Origin: Adiantum capillus-veneris
Taxonomy: Eukaryota; Streptophyta; Polypodiopsida; Polypodiales; Pteridaceae
Direction of reading: 5' to 3'
Assembly: GCA_014529385.2 (NCBI GenBank)
Contig: CM043969.1
Location: 34,966,446 to 35,030,445 of the forward strand
DNA: 64,000 nt
Part shown: positions 42,952 through 55,569 of the stretch, piece after piece
Numbering within the stretch: the stretch's first letter is position 1
How the letters are laid out: each line of letters starts with the position of its first letter
The notes under the pieces: model-generated
What the model was told of the DNA's origin: nothing
The model's input: only the letters and a program-made list of their open reading frames with translations
The model's database searches: none
Made by a program: the position numbers and the translations under genes

Positions 42952-44877
42952 TGAGAGGCGGAAGTGAAAAAATAGACCCGGTGGCCTCTACACCAAGACT
43001 ATGCACAATGGCCTCATCATGGGGAATACACAATAGGGGCACCACCTAGCAAGATATGCGGCTAGGACGCATACATATACACAATGAAGCATGCATGGAA
43101 AACAATTTCAAGATCCACGCCCAAATGTGGAATGGGGTGGTCGGAGAATAAGGTGAGAGAAGTGGTGAGTGAGTGAGAATGGGCTTGCTACGCGTGCATG
43201 TAGTAAGGAAGATAACGAGGTCAGGGATACATGCAAGTATGCTCACTTCTCATACAAAAGGTGGCGAATCCGCACACCTTAAGATGGAGGTAGCAAGATG
43301 ATAGGAATATGAGAGGGAGAGAGAGTGTGTGTGTGTGGTGGCGAATCCGCACACCTTAACATAAGCAGAAAAAAAATGGCAAGGAACAAGCATATACCAT
43401 ACTCACAATGAGATGTATCTAAAGCGACACAAAGTATGGCACCAAGATGGAGTGTGTTGATTGCTTGCAAAAGATGAATACAATAGGTAGCGTATGGCAG
43501 GAAAATGAGAAGGGAACAAGATCGTAGGAGGCATAATGGAGAGATGGGAGTTGATGGCGAGGAATATCATGAGTGTGTCCACCCTTCTTCTTCTTGAAAT
43601 TGTGTCTTCAACCCTTAATTACAAGTGGTGTGGAGGTGTGGTGCTCATCTTTTGTGCATGGTGATGGTGATGATAATGGTGTTGTGATTATGTGATTAGG
43701 GTTCATGCTACAAGCATGTAGCACAAGAGTGTGTATGGATAGGTGTGTGTGTGTGTGTGTTCTCTCCCACCAAGTGAGCTCTCATGGCCTCCTTATATAG
43801 GGAAGGAGGGGAGGATTTAGCAATATTTCTATTTGAGGTGAGTGTCCCACTTTGGTGACTAGGAAAATGGGGTGCATGTGACTGTGGCTCCCATCTTGTC
43901 TCCTCATTATTTAAAATACCAGAGTCAATAGAGAGAGAAAAAGAGAGAATGTGGGTAGGATGTAGAGGATAGGAAATATTTACAATAGTCTAGCTTTGGA
44001 TAGACATGAGCTTATTAGGGAGAGAAGAGAGAGGTAAGAAAATTATAAGAGAGGTTGTCAAAGGTGGATATTTGTTGATGAGGATGGATCCTCCAAAAAT
44101 GGTGATAGAATTACTCTAGACTAGCCAAGACCTCATTAAAAGAGCCTTGTCTCTTGTAATCATGCTTGAAGACTTGTGGAACCATAGCCATTCTAGAAGG
44201 AAGAAAAGTGGGGATGGCATGTGTCACCATTACACGAGAAAACTGGGGTCCACTACAAAAATCATATCTCCGTGTTCATAACTCCAAAAATTCTGAAAAA
44301 AATTGAGCTAAAAGTTGAGATCACGAGCTACATCTTTCATGTTGAACGCTCCTTCAGATTCGGGGTTCTTCTTTACTTAAAAAATTCAGCCAAATAATGT
44401 ATTATTTGTGGCTGCAAAAGTCTTTTGGTGGTCCCCTTTGAGTGGACTTCTCTCTTGCCTTCAAGTGTAAGCTCCTTCATGTGTATGAAAACATGACCTA
44501 GAGTGTTGAAAAGATTGGCAATCATCTAGATGGAGGTATTATTGAAATTTGAAAGTGGGGTTGAGGTTTGAAAATGAAACCTAGTGAATAAAATATTTGG
44601 TAGAGTGGAATAATATACATACATGAAAAAAAATATATTAAAAAATACTAGAATATATATATTTAATATTTTTAAGGTCAAAAGAGAGATCAACAAAGAA
44701 AGCTTACTTATTATGCTACATCGTGATTGATTAGCATAAGTATTATTTATTTAATAAAGGCTAAAACGTTTGTGAAAAAGGAAGAAAAAATCAAAAGTAA
44801 CTTATATAATGGGAAATATTTTGATAAAAGGGCAAAAATATATGGGGGGGTTCCCATGCATGGATAAGCTTTCCTCA
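42952..44877 (-). repeat. 5' LTR of element 4
   Basis: 1926 bp. It contains the minus-strand promoter TATA (CTATATAAGG at about 43792-43801), which would start RNA near 43765, and (TG)n and GTG repeats. Confidence 0.95.
43792..43801 (-). promoter_or_regulatory. LTR TATA box of element 4
   Basis: Minus-strand CTATATAAGG, preceded by a pyrimidine-rich stretch, identical in both LTRs. Confidence 0.6.
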
Positions 44878-44881
44878 CCGG

Positions 44882-45292
44882 ATGCGATGGCGCTGTCCAT
44901 TTTGCCAAATTCCTCACTCTTTTCCTGTTGTTTTTCTGTGTAAGTTTCTCCTATGAGCGAAGTTTCTGCTCTAGTTTGTGATTGTATCTTGCTTATTTTA
45001 CCCATATTGTGTGAGCTATTTGCCCCATTGGTTTTGGCCCAAGCTCAATTGTATCTAAACATCATAAATTCTCCTCTTTTGAGCTGAGTTTTTTGGGTGT
45101 GTGTGTGTGTGTGTGTCTGTGTGGAGTGGACAAGTGGATAGTCTCTCTCCTCTCACTGCAGAGGTGTGTTCCCTGTCTCGGCCAGGTGTGTTGTCTAAGC
45201 CGAGTGGTGCCCCATAGTGTGTGTGTGTATCTTACCAAGAGTGTGTGTCGGGTCGTTATAGAGGCGTTGTGTGTGTTTTCATCCCGCTCACA
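44882..45292 (+). repeat. 3' LTR of element 3, second part
   Basis: Resumes at the base matching 30345 and runs to GCTCACA, matching the end of the 5' LTR. Together with 34166-34894 it gives exactly 1140 bp. Confidence 0.92.
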
Positions 45293-45369
45293 GCGTCTTT
45301 GGTCTCATTGACAAATCTTTTGAGAACTCTTGCACGCACTATTATAGTTTTGTAAACCCCACCAAACAA

Positions 45370-45865
<496 letters not shown>

Positions 45866-46065
45866 ACACGCCCACACTTAACGAAACACAAATTTATAAT
45901 TTAGTTCAAGACGAGACTTTCTTGTGAAGAAAAAATACATCTTTTAGGAATGTGTGACTCCTTCAATGTCCACTCATGTCTGATGAGCTACCCATTGCAC
46001 CCTTTGCTTGTGCCTAATGATCCAGCTTCGCTTGCATAGGTGTGATGCTTCTTGGTGTGGATGCT

Positions 46066-46848
46066 CTAAACAGATTTGTAAAGCATTCTATCCTTCCTTG
46101 TATTGTTGCTCTTTTTCGTCGAATCCACTTTTCTATGAAAGGTTTTTTTTTTGAGAGTGTTTCCAAATGCATCCTCGTTGGCCTCAAAGTTGTTTGATGG
46201 TTGATAGGCATCCTCTTTGTGTGCTTTCATCGTGTTCACTTGTCCAATAGTTTTCTTCAAAAGAGAACAAGCTGAAACAAGTAGCTGACTATCCTCACCC
46301 ACACACATGTCCAGCTTCTGAAATAGGTCTTGTAGATCTTGTAAACCTTTTTTGTTGGTATCTGAGTTCACATTGTCTACGTTGTTGCAAGTTTGAGTGC
46401 CATTTGCTAAATCAACTTCCTCCTCAATGTTATTAGCCCTAATAGGTAGTGCCAGCCTCTCTTGAAGGTCGTCCATCCGCTCTCCATAGAGTTTAAAGCA
46501 TGTTTCCCTAAACAAAAATGGGGACACACCTATTGCAAGCATCACCTTGACCTGATGCGTACATATATTTCCGTGTTCAGACCACAAACATGTGCAACAC
46601 GCCCAGGAGGTTTCAAGGTTGTATACAGTGTGCAATAGGTTAGGATTTGAAAGATTTTGCACTACGAGATGAACACCCTCGTCTCGAGAAATTATCGTGA
46701 CATGCTCATCGAGAATGTGAGATACTCTCTCAAAAGAGTTCTCCACTACCTTCTCTATTGCATCATTACGAATGAAACCATTGTCTCGAGAAACTTTCGT
46801 GACATGCTCATCGAGAATGTGAGATGCTCTTTCAAAAGAGTTCTCCAC
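46066..46848 (-). pseudogene. MULE transposase C-terminus with SWIM zinc finger
   Basis: 260 codons. SWIM motif CCTCLWSEHGNICTHQ (CxC...CxH, near 46575), usual in MULE transposases and probably DNA binding. The start contains an in-frame tandem duplication of 34 codons (ENSFERxSHILDEHV twice). The end is lysine-rich. Confidence 0.75.
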
Positions 46849-46886
46849 TACCTTCTCTATTGCATCATTACGAATGAAACCATTAT
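46683..46886. repeat. 102-bp in-frame tandem duplication
   Basis: Units 46683-46784 and 46785-46886 differ at only a few positions, both starting CTCGAGAAA. Length is a multiple of three, so it added 34 codons to the MULE gene. Confidence 0.9.
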
Positions 46887-47083
46887 TTTTTCAGCATTTG
46901 TACATACCAATAATACTGTAGACCACACAAAATTAATTTGTGAATCAGCCAATCAACACATCGACCAACCATCTTCTTAGAGCTCCCTAAAAATTTTGCC
47001 TTGAGAACGCCATGGTATGGTTCAATGGCCCCATTTGTGTCTTGCCCAGAGTGTGGCAGTGTCCTTGCTACACGAACCCACAT
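46883..47083 (-). pseudogene. MULE transposase, Glu-containing segment
   Basis: Open piece of 66 codons with NGAIEPYHGVLKAKFLGSS, where the E-x2-H is the expected third DDE residue. It is followed by WLIHKLI. Confidence 0.7.
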
Positions 47084-47107
47084 ATCTACACATAAAAAGT
47101 AAGCAAT

Positions 47108-47707
47108 TCATAGCCAAGAAACATGCATGAGTGCGTATAATTCAATCTCCAATACCCTACCAGTTTTAGGTTGCCAATAAGTCCGAAAATACTCCAAAAA
47201 CGCCTCTTCCACATGGAAGTCATCTAGAAATGTGCCTATCATGTGTTGAATGCTTTCTCTTGTCTCTGTATCAGTTGCGCAGGAGGGCCCTCTTGAGTGC
47301 ATGATCTCCCCTAGTCGACGAAACATCATTGCCCTAGTTGGCCAATCTTGCACCTTTCTCACAAGATTCTTTAGCCAACACCGCCTCACATGCCACAAGC
47401 AAAGGTAGATTATGGGCCTGTGAAAGACCTCCCTATGAAAAACGAGCTTCAATGTGTAAGCAAAGAATACATTCAAGGGAATTGGAATTGCATTTAAAAA
47501 AATGATCCTATAGCTGATCGCGTGTATTTCAGTTTCTGCATCATCTACCATGAAAGCAGCGGGCTCCCAACACTTGTGGTGATCCAACATTGCATTCCTA
47601 AATTTGGAAAGCCACAAGGAGATAGCTTCCATTGTGCTGCTTGAAGTCAGAACCCAAGCAATTGGCACCCCATTGCAATGTGCATCAAAGACAAGTATGG
47701 TGTACAA
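47108..47707 (-). pseudogene. MULE transposase, catalytic core
   Basis: About 199 codons resembling the MULE transposase domain: YTILVFDAHCNGVPIAWVLTS (first catalytic region), AAFMVDDAETEIHAI with the second Asp, and YLCLWHVRRCWLKNLV carrying the C-x2-H motif typical of MULEs. The third acidic residue lies in the next piece, in NGAIEPYHGVLK (46980-47030). Frame breaks separate the three pieces, so the gene is dead. No complete N-terminus is seen. Confidence 0.78.
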
Positions 47708-48129
47708 GTGAAACTACAATTGGGAAAAGGTGCATTTTTTTAGTTAGACTAGATTGTGAGGTTTTGCGTATAAACTTAGTGGGAAAGAAGCTTACCTTAT
47801 ACATTTTAAATAATTCCAAACACGATCACCAAACAAGTTCTCAAACAAAATTCAGAAAACTACTGATTCAAATTGAGAAAGCATTCTCGACATCAGCTAA
47901 GCTCGAAAGCCGTTCGCGGCATGCACTATAAGAGGAGTTCTCTATAACCACTAACATTGCCACGGAAAAACAAAGGGAAAAGGAGAGAGAAAATTTTACA
48001 AGAGCAGCAATAACCGTAGCTATGCAGGCGGTAGTGGTTTCTTAGTAATAATCACGGTAATATATCCACTGCTATTACTGCGCCAACTGCCGAATTCTCT
48101 CACCATGTGAAGGAAGGTCTTTCTTAAGG

Positions 48130-49640
48130 CCATAGGTTTTCTAAGTATACATGCATGTATCTTTTAGAAATTCCTTCTCTTCACATATATATCGACATAA
48201 GGATTTCCAATATCAACGTTCTAGCATTGGTGATTGAATTTGAAGAAAGGCCTACCTTGACATCTGGTTTATATAGCCCAAAGTTTTGTTTCCATAACAA
48301 TACTTGGCATATTTGGCCATCAATGTGGTCTAAGAGATGAAATTTGGGACAAAAAATACATCCAAGAACTTTATGTGCTTTTGTAAGGGCACTACATTTG
48401 GTATACATATCAACCAAAGCATTACCAAGCATTACATATTTCTCCAATATCCCTTAGCTAGAAATTTTATTGTGAATTCTCACCCATGGGAACATCTTGC
48501 ATGAGACGACATACCTTCATGATTCCAACAAAGGTGATTGCTATTGGAGAAAGGCCTGAGTCTCCTTGCTTATGGATAAGCAGCCCAAAGCTTCCTTGAC
48601 ACAACCATGTTGGTCATATCTTGTAATAAACACACTCCAAGAGAGATGACATCCTATAGTGGATGTCCATCTAGAACAAACTTTTGTGCTTTTGTGAGCC
48701 CATTCATTTGGCATGTACATATAGATCAAAGCATCACCAAACATGGCATCTTGTCCAATAGACCCTGCCTAATTAACAGTCTCATCATGAATTCTCCCAC
48801 CCATATGAAGGTCTTGAATAAGGTCATAGCTTCTCAAGGTGCAAGCAAAGGTGAATACATTTAAGGAAAGGCATTTTCTTTGCATCTAGTTGAAACAACC
48901 TATTGCTTCCTTGCCAAGCTATGTTGAGTGCATCCTACAATCAACGTGGTGTTGCAAGATATGACATCTTGGAGAGAATACCCACAAGAACTATTCATGA
49001 TTTTGGTGTGGCACCACATTTGGCCTACATATTGACCAAACCATCGCTTAGCTAACATCTTGCATAAGGCCACAAGACTTCTAGGTGTGCGATCCTTTCT
49101 TTCACATCTGGAGTCAAAATTGCAGAGGGCTTCCTTTCCATAGCCATGCCAGGTATATCCTGCCAATCAACACATCCCAAGTGATGAAATTCCGTTTAAG
49201 CAGCCCATCAAGAACTTCCCATGCTTTCATCGGGATACTACATTTGATATGCATTCTCAATAGTGTACTCTTTGAATATGCAATTTTCTAAAGTAGCCCA
49301 CCATTGTAGACTTGGTTGGTCGCCCGCCTACACGTGGACTATCAGGCTACTCTTGAGCCTATATTACAAGTCTAAACATATAGAGCATGTTGGTCATCTG
49401 CGTGCGCGTGGACAACCATGCATCTCTTGAGCATGCGATACATGCGATGGTTTCACATCATGTGTTTGCAAATATTTTTGTTTTTCGGAGAAAAATATCT
49501 GCCACTTTGCGCAATACTCAAGCCTTATAGGTGTAAGCCTTCATTCACAACAATGAAACAATATAGGGCCCTGCAATGAATGCATTCCATGTGATGACAT
49601 TCCGTACATGAATCCCATCAAGAACTCATGCCTTCATGAC
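48130..49640 (-). pseudogene. PPR-protein pseudogene (PLS type)
   Basis: Several minus-strand pieces in different frames carry pentatricopeptide repeats: MLGNALVDMYTKCSALTKAHKVL (48385-48447), MFGDALIYMY with WSVFITRYDQHGCVKEALGCL (48541-48744) and MAGYTWHGYGKEAL plus DVISCNTTLIVGCTQHS (48900-49166). Units recur roughly every 300 bp, as in PLS triplets. PPR proteins edit or process organellar RNA. Many frame breaks; no complete gene. Confidence 0.7.
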
Positions 49641-49880
49641 CTGTCTAGAACGTATCCTCATGTACAAAACCGTAGAGCTGTTAAAACTTTTTGAAAATGC
49701 TTTTTATGAAGTAGCGCACTATTGTGAATTTTTGAAGCTTGCTGGTCGTCCGCGCGTACGTGGATGATCAGGCTGCTCTTGGCACCTATAGCAAGTCTAA
49801 ACACCTGGAGCTCGCTGGTCGTTTGTGCACGCGTGGACAACCATGATGCTCTTGAGCATGCGATACATGCGACGACTGGT
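49060..49880. repeat. Segmental tandem duplication of about 426 bp
   Basis: The block 49316-49447 (TGGTCGCCCGCCTACACGTG...GCATGCGATACATGCGA) recurs at 49742-49873, and the preceding PPR-like block near 49140-49230 recurs near 49560-49640. Similarity is clear but imperfect. Confidence 0.72.
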
Positions 49881-49889
49881 CAGCCTTAT

Positions 49890-50151
49890 AAATAACTGGG
49901 CAAGTCATTGAGTGCATGAACAATGCACTCAAGCATAAGGTTCCAACAATCCTTATGGACTCCAACATCTCACCATATGAAACACACACACCAAAAACGT
50001 GGATCATACCCACTGAATCAACAATTTGCGGCCTAGGATATAACATGAATCTCTTTCCAAGCCCAACATTAGCAATCAGCTGCTTCACAAAGAGGGTGTG
50101 GCCTTGTGATTTCTTCCATGTTGCCTCTAGCATATCATACTCAGCCTGCCA
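49890..50151 (-). other. Possible exon of an unrecognised gene
   Basis: Open on the minus strand, starting after a strong acceptor (TTGTTTGGCAG) at 50151: AEYDMLEATWKKSQGHTL, then VGLGKRFMLYPRP. Composition is protein-like, but no family is recognised. Could belong with 51259-51558 upstream. Confidence 0.35.
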
Positions 50152-50179
50152 AACAACATCAAAGGGGGAGCGAGATTAG

Positions 50180-51250
50180 TACCAAAAGCTACCAGATTCG
50201 TACCAAAAACCAGCTAGTACCAAAGTAGTAGTTTGTAAGGCATCATACTAGCAAGTAGTACCAAAACTACCAAGTCATCAATGATAGAAAACAACCATGA
50301 ACTACCACAAAAATAGAACCAAATCAGAACCATGAGTTGCCAATTAGTAGTTGAAACATAAGCAAGGAAAACAAAACCCTAACAAGCACTAAAACAATGT
50401 TGTCAAAAGCTACCATAACTACCTAAAACTACCAATACCACCAAAACACCATTGATAGAAAGCAACCATAAACCACCAAAGGGGAAAACATAATGCTACC
50501 AAAAGCTTCGAGATAATACCAAAAGCTAGCAGGCAATCCTCAAGGCATCTACCAAATAGTACCAAAAACTACCAAAACTACCAAGTCAGCAATGACAAAA
50601 GACAGGCATGAACTACTAAAAATTGAAGCACTTCAAAACCATGAGCTACCAATTAGTACAAAAAGCTTCAAGTTATAGTACCGGAAGCATTATAAATACA
50701 TTCAAGACCGAAATAAATTATTCAAGCATAACCAAAACAACCTTGTTAGATCCACACCATAAACTACCAAAGGGTAGCCAAAAACTACCAAAAGCATACA
50801 ATAAGGGTTTAGTGGTACTAGTAGCATATTTAAAACTACCAAAACTCTCAAAACAACAAAATTACCAGACTACCAAATGTCTAATAACAACGTGATAGAA
50901 GGTACGAAAACAAGAAAGTAGAGCGAGAAAGACCCAAAAGATACCAGTATGATCAAAAACTACCAAAATAGCATAGACAAAATGCAAAAAATCTACCTTA
51001 AATATGCAACTACCATACTAAAGCAAGAGGTTCACACACTGGCCAAACTACCAAAGCAGGATTTACAGATACCAAAAAATACCAAGAGCTTTCTTGAATA
51101 TGACAAACTACCAAAGGATTTCTAAACTGGCAGACTTGGCAGAATCTACCAATACTAAACTAATTAACTAAAGTACCAAAAACTATCATAAACCACCAAA
51201 TGTATTAGAACTCCCAAGGCAGCCACAAATATAAGTTATTAGAAAGCTAC
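50180..51250. repeat. 1-kb degenerate ACTACCAAAA repeat
   Basis: Dozens of 9-11-bp variants of ACTACCAAAA (also GTACCAAAA, GCTACC, AGTAGT) at irregular spacing, mixed with A-rich spacers. It is not exact, and unlike the other microsatellites. Confidence 0.85.
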
Positions 51251-51258
51251 CAAAAATA

Positions 51259-51558
51259 TCAAAACCACTTTCTCAAGGCATGGATGTCAAGAATTACTTG
51301 TTGCAGATCAAATTCCTTCTCAAGCTTCTTCATGTACTCATTGTTTCCAATTTGGTGAAGCATGAATCGACTGGATCCCAAATCATCCTCCACCTCTTTG
51401 ATGTCCTCATCATTGCAAGGGTTTTCCAACTTTAGTTTTGCAATCTGCAGTTCATAGTACTCTATGTCATCTTTTATCCACTTCACAACAACATTGGAAC
51501 CCTCTGCTCTCAACAATGTTTCCTTGTTTTGCTGTAGAAATGATTTCAAATCTTTCAA
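51259..51558 (-). other. Hypothetical ORF, 99 codons, coiled-coil-like
   Basis: MKDLKSFLQQNKETLL, then YYELQIAKLKLENPC and EDIKEVEDDLGSS; highly charged and heptad-like. No family recognised. Sequence upstream on the minus strand (51560-52080) has scattered open pieces (DCRFLFQKIYQVPPS) that might be the same decayed gene. Confidence 0.35.
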
Positions 51559-52079
51559 TTGTTGGATCTAGCCGCACATGTATTAGGCACTCTCTCAACA
51601 ATACTTTCTATGTCTATAACATTGTCAGATGCTTCTATGTGATGTTGTGGGGGTCTACCTATGTAAAGAGATTACTACCACTTTGCGTAAGACAAGGCTT
51701 CTTAATAAATGATGGGTGGCCTCCATGGGAGGCATCATTTTCCCTTTGCCAAGTTTTGACCTTTTGCTCCAACCCTCCCTGGTGGCTGACACACATACTG
51801 AGTACATTCTCTCCAAACCTCATGCAACCTTATGGCTCACAGGGTCCTTTGTTGCCGCATGGCAGTTCTCAAAATCAAAGCATCGTGAAAACTTTGCAGT
51901 GATCTCTCCACAAGATGGAGGGACTTGGTATATCTTTTGGAAGAGGAACCTGCAATCTTCAACAGTTTCGGTTGCACATGATTCAAGTAAACCTCTGGAT
52001 TCTTTTGACCTAGTGTTGCTTGAAAATAGTCATACACTGGTCATGACGGAGGTCTTCTTCTGTAAGATCCTTTGAAAGC

Positions 52080-54069
52080 ACACCCTCCATGCTCGGTCCA
52101 TAATCCTTATGCACCTCTTTCGATGTATAGCAAAACATGGCCACAAGAGGGTACTCCTCCATTTTGTTTTTTGCTTGCAATGTGGAAACACGTTGAATAA
52201 TGCAAAACTCAACACAAAGATTTTGAACTTCTGTTTAGCACATGGTGAGGCGGTCTGGGAGGGGCAACAAGAGAGGTGACCTCTAAACACCCCTCAAGGA
52301 TCTCGTGCTGCTCAATTGGGGTTGGGGAAACCACAAGCACAACACAACAACAAACCCACATCCAAACCCAAACAAGATAGGGGCACCACCTAGTTATGGG
52401 ATGCGAACTAGGATTTAGGAGAGATTTTGTCACAACCAAGAGGAGGTGCAACAAAACGCACACAAGCAATCTCACACAAAGACACACACCAAATGGCACA
52501 AGAGAGAGTCAGAGCAAAGAGAAGAAAGAGAGAGAGGAGTGAAGTTTGTACAAATACCTGATTGACAACTTACAAGGTAAGTTTGTATACTTATCACACT
52601 ATCACGGATCTTGTATAAACTAAAACCAACAATTAGTGAATGGTAAACATTGCTAGCACACACACATTGTCTTAGGGTGTGGGAAACTTCTCACCACAAA
52701 ACCCTCTTACAATGAACAAGAAACTTGGCAATGAAAACACTCTAGTCACTTTCTCAAACAAGCTCAAGTGACGGAAATTAAAAGATACAAATCACCTTGC
52801 ATTCACCAAACCACACGGCACAAGTGGACGATGATTATAGAACCAAGACATGCCTTTGAAGCACCAAAACCTCAAATTGTTGAAAATGGAAGAATATATA
52901 CAATAATGGTTTAGATAGGGCACTCACACTCTTTCACTTGCAATGTGTAGCATCAAAGATTTTCTCACACCAAGTGTGAGACTCACAAACAAGTTGCTAC
53001 ACCTAAGTCTCTTCTCACCCCTATAGTGATGGGGTGTTATGTGAAAGCTTGGAGATGGTCTTACAAGAAGGAGAGGGACTATTTATAGGTTGGAGACCCC
53101 TCATTAAGATTATTGGAAATCCTAATTTACAAGCTAACAAATCAAGATTATAATTTTTTTGAATATCAAAACATTACGGGCCTTCTTTGTCTGCTTGAGT
53201 CATGGATGTGGGCTCAAGAGAGCACATTATTGATGGTAGATAAGATGAAAGAACAGTTTTGAGGGAAGAGAGAGAGAGAAAGAGAGAGTTTTATTATATG
53301 TACATGTCTTGAGGGAAGGTTATTTTTAGAGTTGGGTTAATGGGTGTCTGTGTTAGTAGGTTAGTAGTTAGTGTTAACGTTTACTACAAAAAGTTAAAAT
53401 ATCTACAATAGATAAAATGACTTGAAGGATAAGAAAAGAGGGGTGAATGAGGTAGGTGTACCCTTGAGATGGTGAATCCTTGAGGAATCTTGGACTCACA
53501 CGTACGTAGATTGTTGAAAGTGATCGCCGTTCTTCTTCTTCTTCTTTTCACGCCACCGCCATAGTTGAATCGCCACAAAGGCAATGAGAGTTTTGTTGAT
53601 TAAAAAACCCCCATTTTATAGAGATTAAGTAAGATTAGGTTGTTGATATTTTATGTATTCTTGAAAGGGTAGAATAATATTGTAATATGGGAGTAATAGA
53701 GAGAGATTTGGAGATGCATGGTGGATGTAGGTAGAGCTTCAAAAGAGAGCTATGGGTGTGGGAGGGGAGGCTAATGGTGAAGAGAGTGATAGAAAACCAT
53801 GGAATTTTTAGATTTTAGTGAGGAATAGAGAGAAATGAGTGTGTGTTGTGTGTGTGACACAGTAGGAAAGGAGGTGAGAGAAGACTATGGGATACTTGTG
53901 AGAAAAGTGAGCAAACTTGGGTCTACACAAAAAACTCCTATCTCGCGGATGGTAGCTTCAACAATTATTAAAATTTTTGCGGTGATTATTCAGCTCTTGG
54001 TCCATAGTTTGTCTTTTAACCACCAATTCAAATTCGGAGCGGAGATGGATATAGAAAATCCCACCAAAA
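52080..54069. other. Unassigned spacer
   Basis: No gene recognised; open frames are short. A minus-strand TATA-like CCTATAAATAGTCC lies at about 53089-53102, and (TTC)n near 53531. It could be an old LTR or promoter of the unrecognised minus-strand ORFs. Confidence 0.45.
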
Positions 54070-54210
54070 TGTTGAGAGAGAAAGAGAGAGCACATAATAG
54101 AACCCCAAAGTGTGTAGAATACACACATGAGATGATGTATATATAGAGGGGACTTAGGTGCCATATATAGAGAATCCATATATTGAGTAGCTTCACATAT
54201 AAGCTCAACA
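54070..54210 (-). repeat. 3' LTR of TRIM-like element
   Basis: 141 bp, ends TGTTGAG/CTCAACA. It differs from the other LTR by a short insertion (near ATATAGAGGGGACTTAG) and substitutions. Confidence 0.85.
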
Positions 54211-54739
54211 TCCCCGCTCAAATAAGGGTCCCTAACTCTGGATGAAAACACCCTTGGGGAATCAAGGAAAAAACCCACAGCTCTATAGCTACATCACTCC
54301 TTTTACAATGAATGTTTTATGAGGAGTTACAGTACTCCTATCCTATTAAATACAATAATGAATACAAAGGTTCAATAAAGAGGTGTAAAGGCTATCGATT
54401 AGCTCGTAATCAGAAGTGTCTCCGTGAATCTGGTGTGTAGCTTGTCATCAATATCGCATCACCAAACATGTCTTCATGTTTTCATCAAGTTTGTCTTTAT
54501 GAAATCAATTCTTTGATCAATCCTACATAGATCATAGACTCAAAAAACATAGTCATGAAAATTATTAGCATCGTTAGTAAAATAATTACGTTCACAATGC
54601 CATAAGAGATGGTTCAACGCCACTCTTTTGACGACATATATACGCAGAATAACATATGGTACATAAAGTATGAACGTAAAAGTAGAAGATGCATGATTAC
54701 GTGATGCAAATGACATGTGTATATACTACATGCAACGAC

Positions 54740-55310
54740 ATTTATCAACATCATGATATCACTGAGAATAATCATTCTATCAACGAAACAGCATCATGGT
54801 ATCACCGAGAATAATCATGGTATCAACGATACAACATCATGGAATCACCGAGAATAACCATGGTATCAATAAAACAACATCATGGTATCACCGAGAATAA
54901 TCATTGTATCATCGAAAAAACATCATGATATCATCAAGAATAACCATGGTATCAACGAAACAATATCATGGTATCACCGAGAATAACCATGTATCAACGA
55001 AACAACATCATGGCATCACCGAGAATGACCATGGTATCAACGAAACAAGATCATGGTATCACCGAGAATAACCATGGTATCAACGAAACATCATCATGGT
55101 ATCAACGAAAATCACCATGGAATCAACAAAATATCATCATGGCATCACGGAGAATAACCATGGTTTCTACAAAATATCATCATGGAATCACCCATAATAA
55201 CCATGGTATCAATGAAATATCATCATGGTATCAACGAAAATCACCATGACCAAAGTACTAACAAAACATCATCATGGTACCATCAAAATCACTATGGTAT
55301 CAACGAGAAA
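54740..55310. repeat. Minisatellite, CATGGTATCA(A/C)CGA units
   Basis: About 12-14 units of 42-50 bp alternating GTATCACCGAGAATAACCATG and GTATCAACGAAACAACATCATG; open in one frame (NHGINETSSWYQRK-like) only because of the repeat. Confidence 0.9.
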
Positions 55311-55569
55311 TTATCAATAAAACAACGTAAATTATATCTCTAGAAGAATAATTATACGAGAATCAATGAACGAGTATATCATATAACAAAAGATCATGTA
55401 CCAACAGTAGCTCGATAGAATTTGGACGATCATCAATGACTCGACTGAATCGGAACGATATCTACTTGGCTTTTGCAACAAAATTACGTCAGTAACAAAT
55501 ATATGACTGATAAAGAAAAAATATCATTGAGAGTTTTCAATTATGAGAAAAATCAAAAGAAAAAAGTAA

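Larger units (their letters stand above)
34895..44877 (-). mobile_element. Young Ty3/gypsy element (element 4), Tat-like, near intact
   Basis: Two LTRs of 1926 bp each (34895-36820 and 42952-44877), TGAGAGG...TTCCTCA, differing at about seven to ten sites by eye. CCGG on both sides (34891-34894, 44878-44881) is the target duplication. Read right to left: LTR, PBS, small ORF, gag, pol, PPT, LTR. gag and pol are in one frame separated by a single UAA. pol carries two RNase H domains as in Tat-like plant elements. Confidence 0.95.
29616..45292 (+). mobile_element. Ty3/gypsy element 3 lacking RT and integrase, host of a nested element
   Basis: LTRs of exactly 1140 bp: 29616-30755, and 34166-34894 plus 44882-45292, the latter interrupted by a 9.98-kb insertion. 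LTR ends are TGTCAGG and GCTCACA; flanking GCGT (29612-29615, 45293-45296) is a 4-bp target duplication. The inside (30756-34165) has PBS, small ORF, gag, protease and PPT, but pol stops before RT. It is therefore non-autonomous and would need enzymes in trans. Confidence 0.92.
45950..48110 (-). mobile_element. MULE-type DNA transposon remnant
   Basis: Minus-strand transposase segments at 46066-47707. No convincing terminal inverted repeats or target duplication were found, so the limits are approximate. Near the right edge (48015-48095) is CACGGTAATATATCCACTGCTATTACTGCG-like sequence that resembles the subterminal motif of the CACTA copy at 11.3-26.2 kb. Confidence 0.55.

Noticed and set aside
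50180-51250. CRISPR-like array
   Set aside because: Repeat units are too short and irregular, no spacers of constant length, and the setting is eukaryotic.
54968-55249. 93-codon ORF in the TRIM element
   Set aside because: Reading of the minisatellite; its repeats change phase and it has no counterpart.
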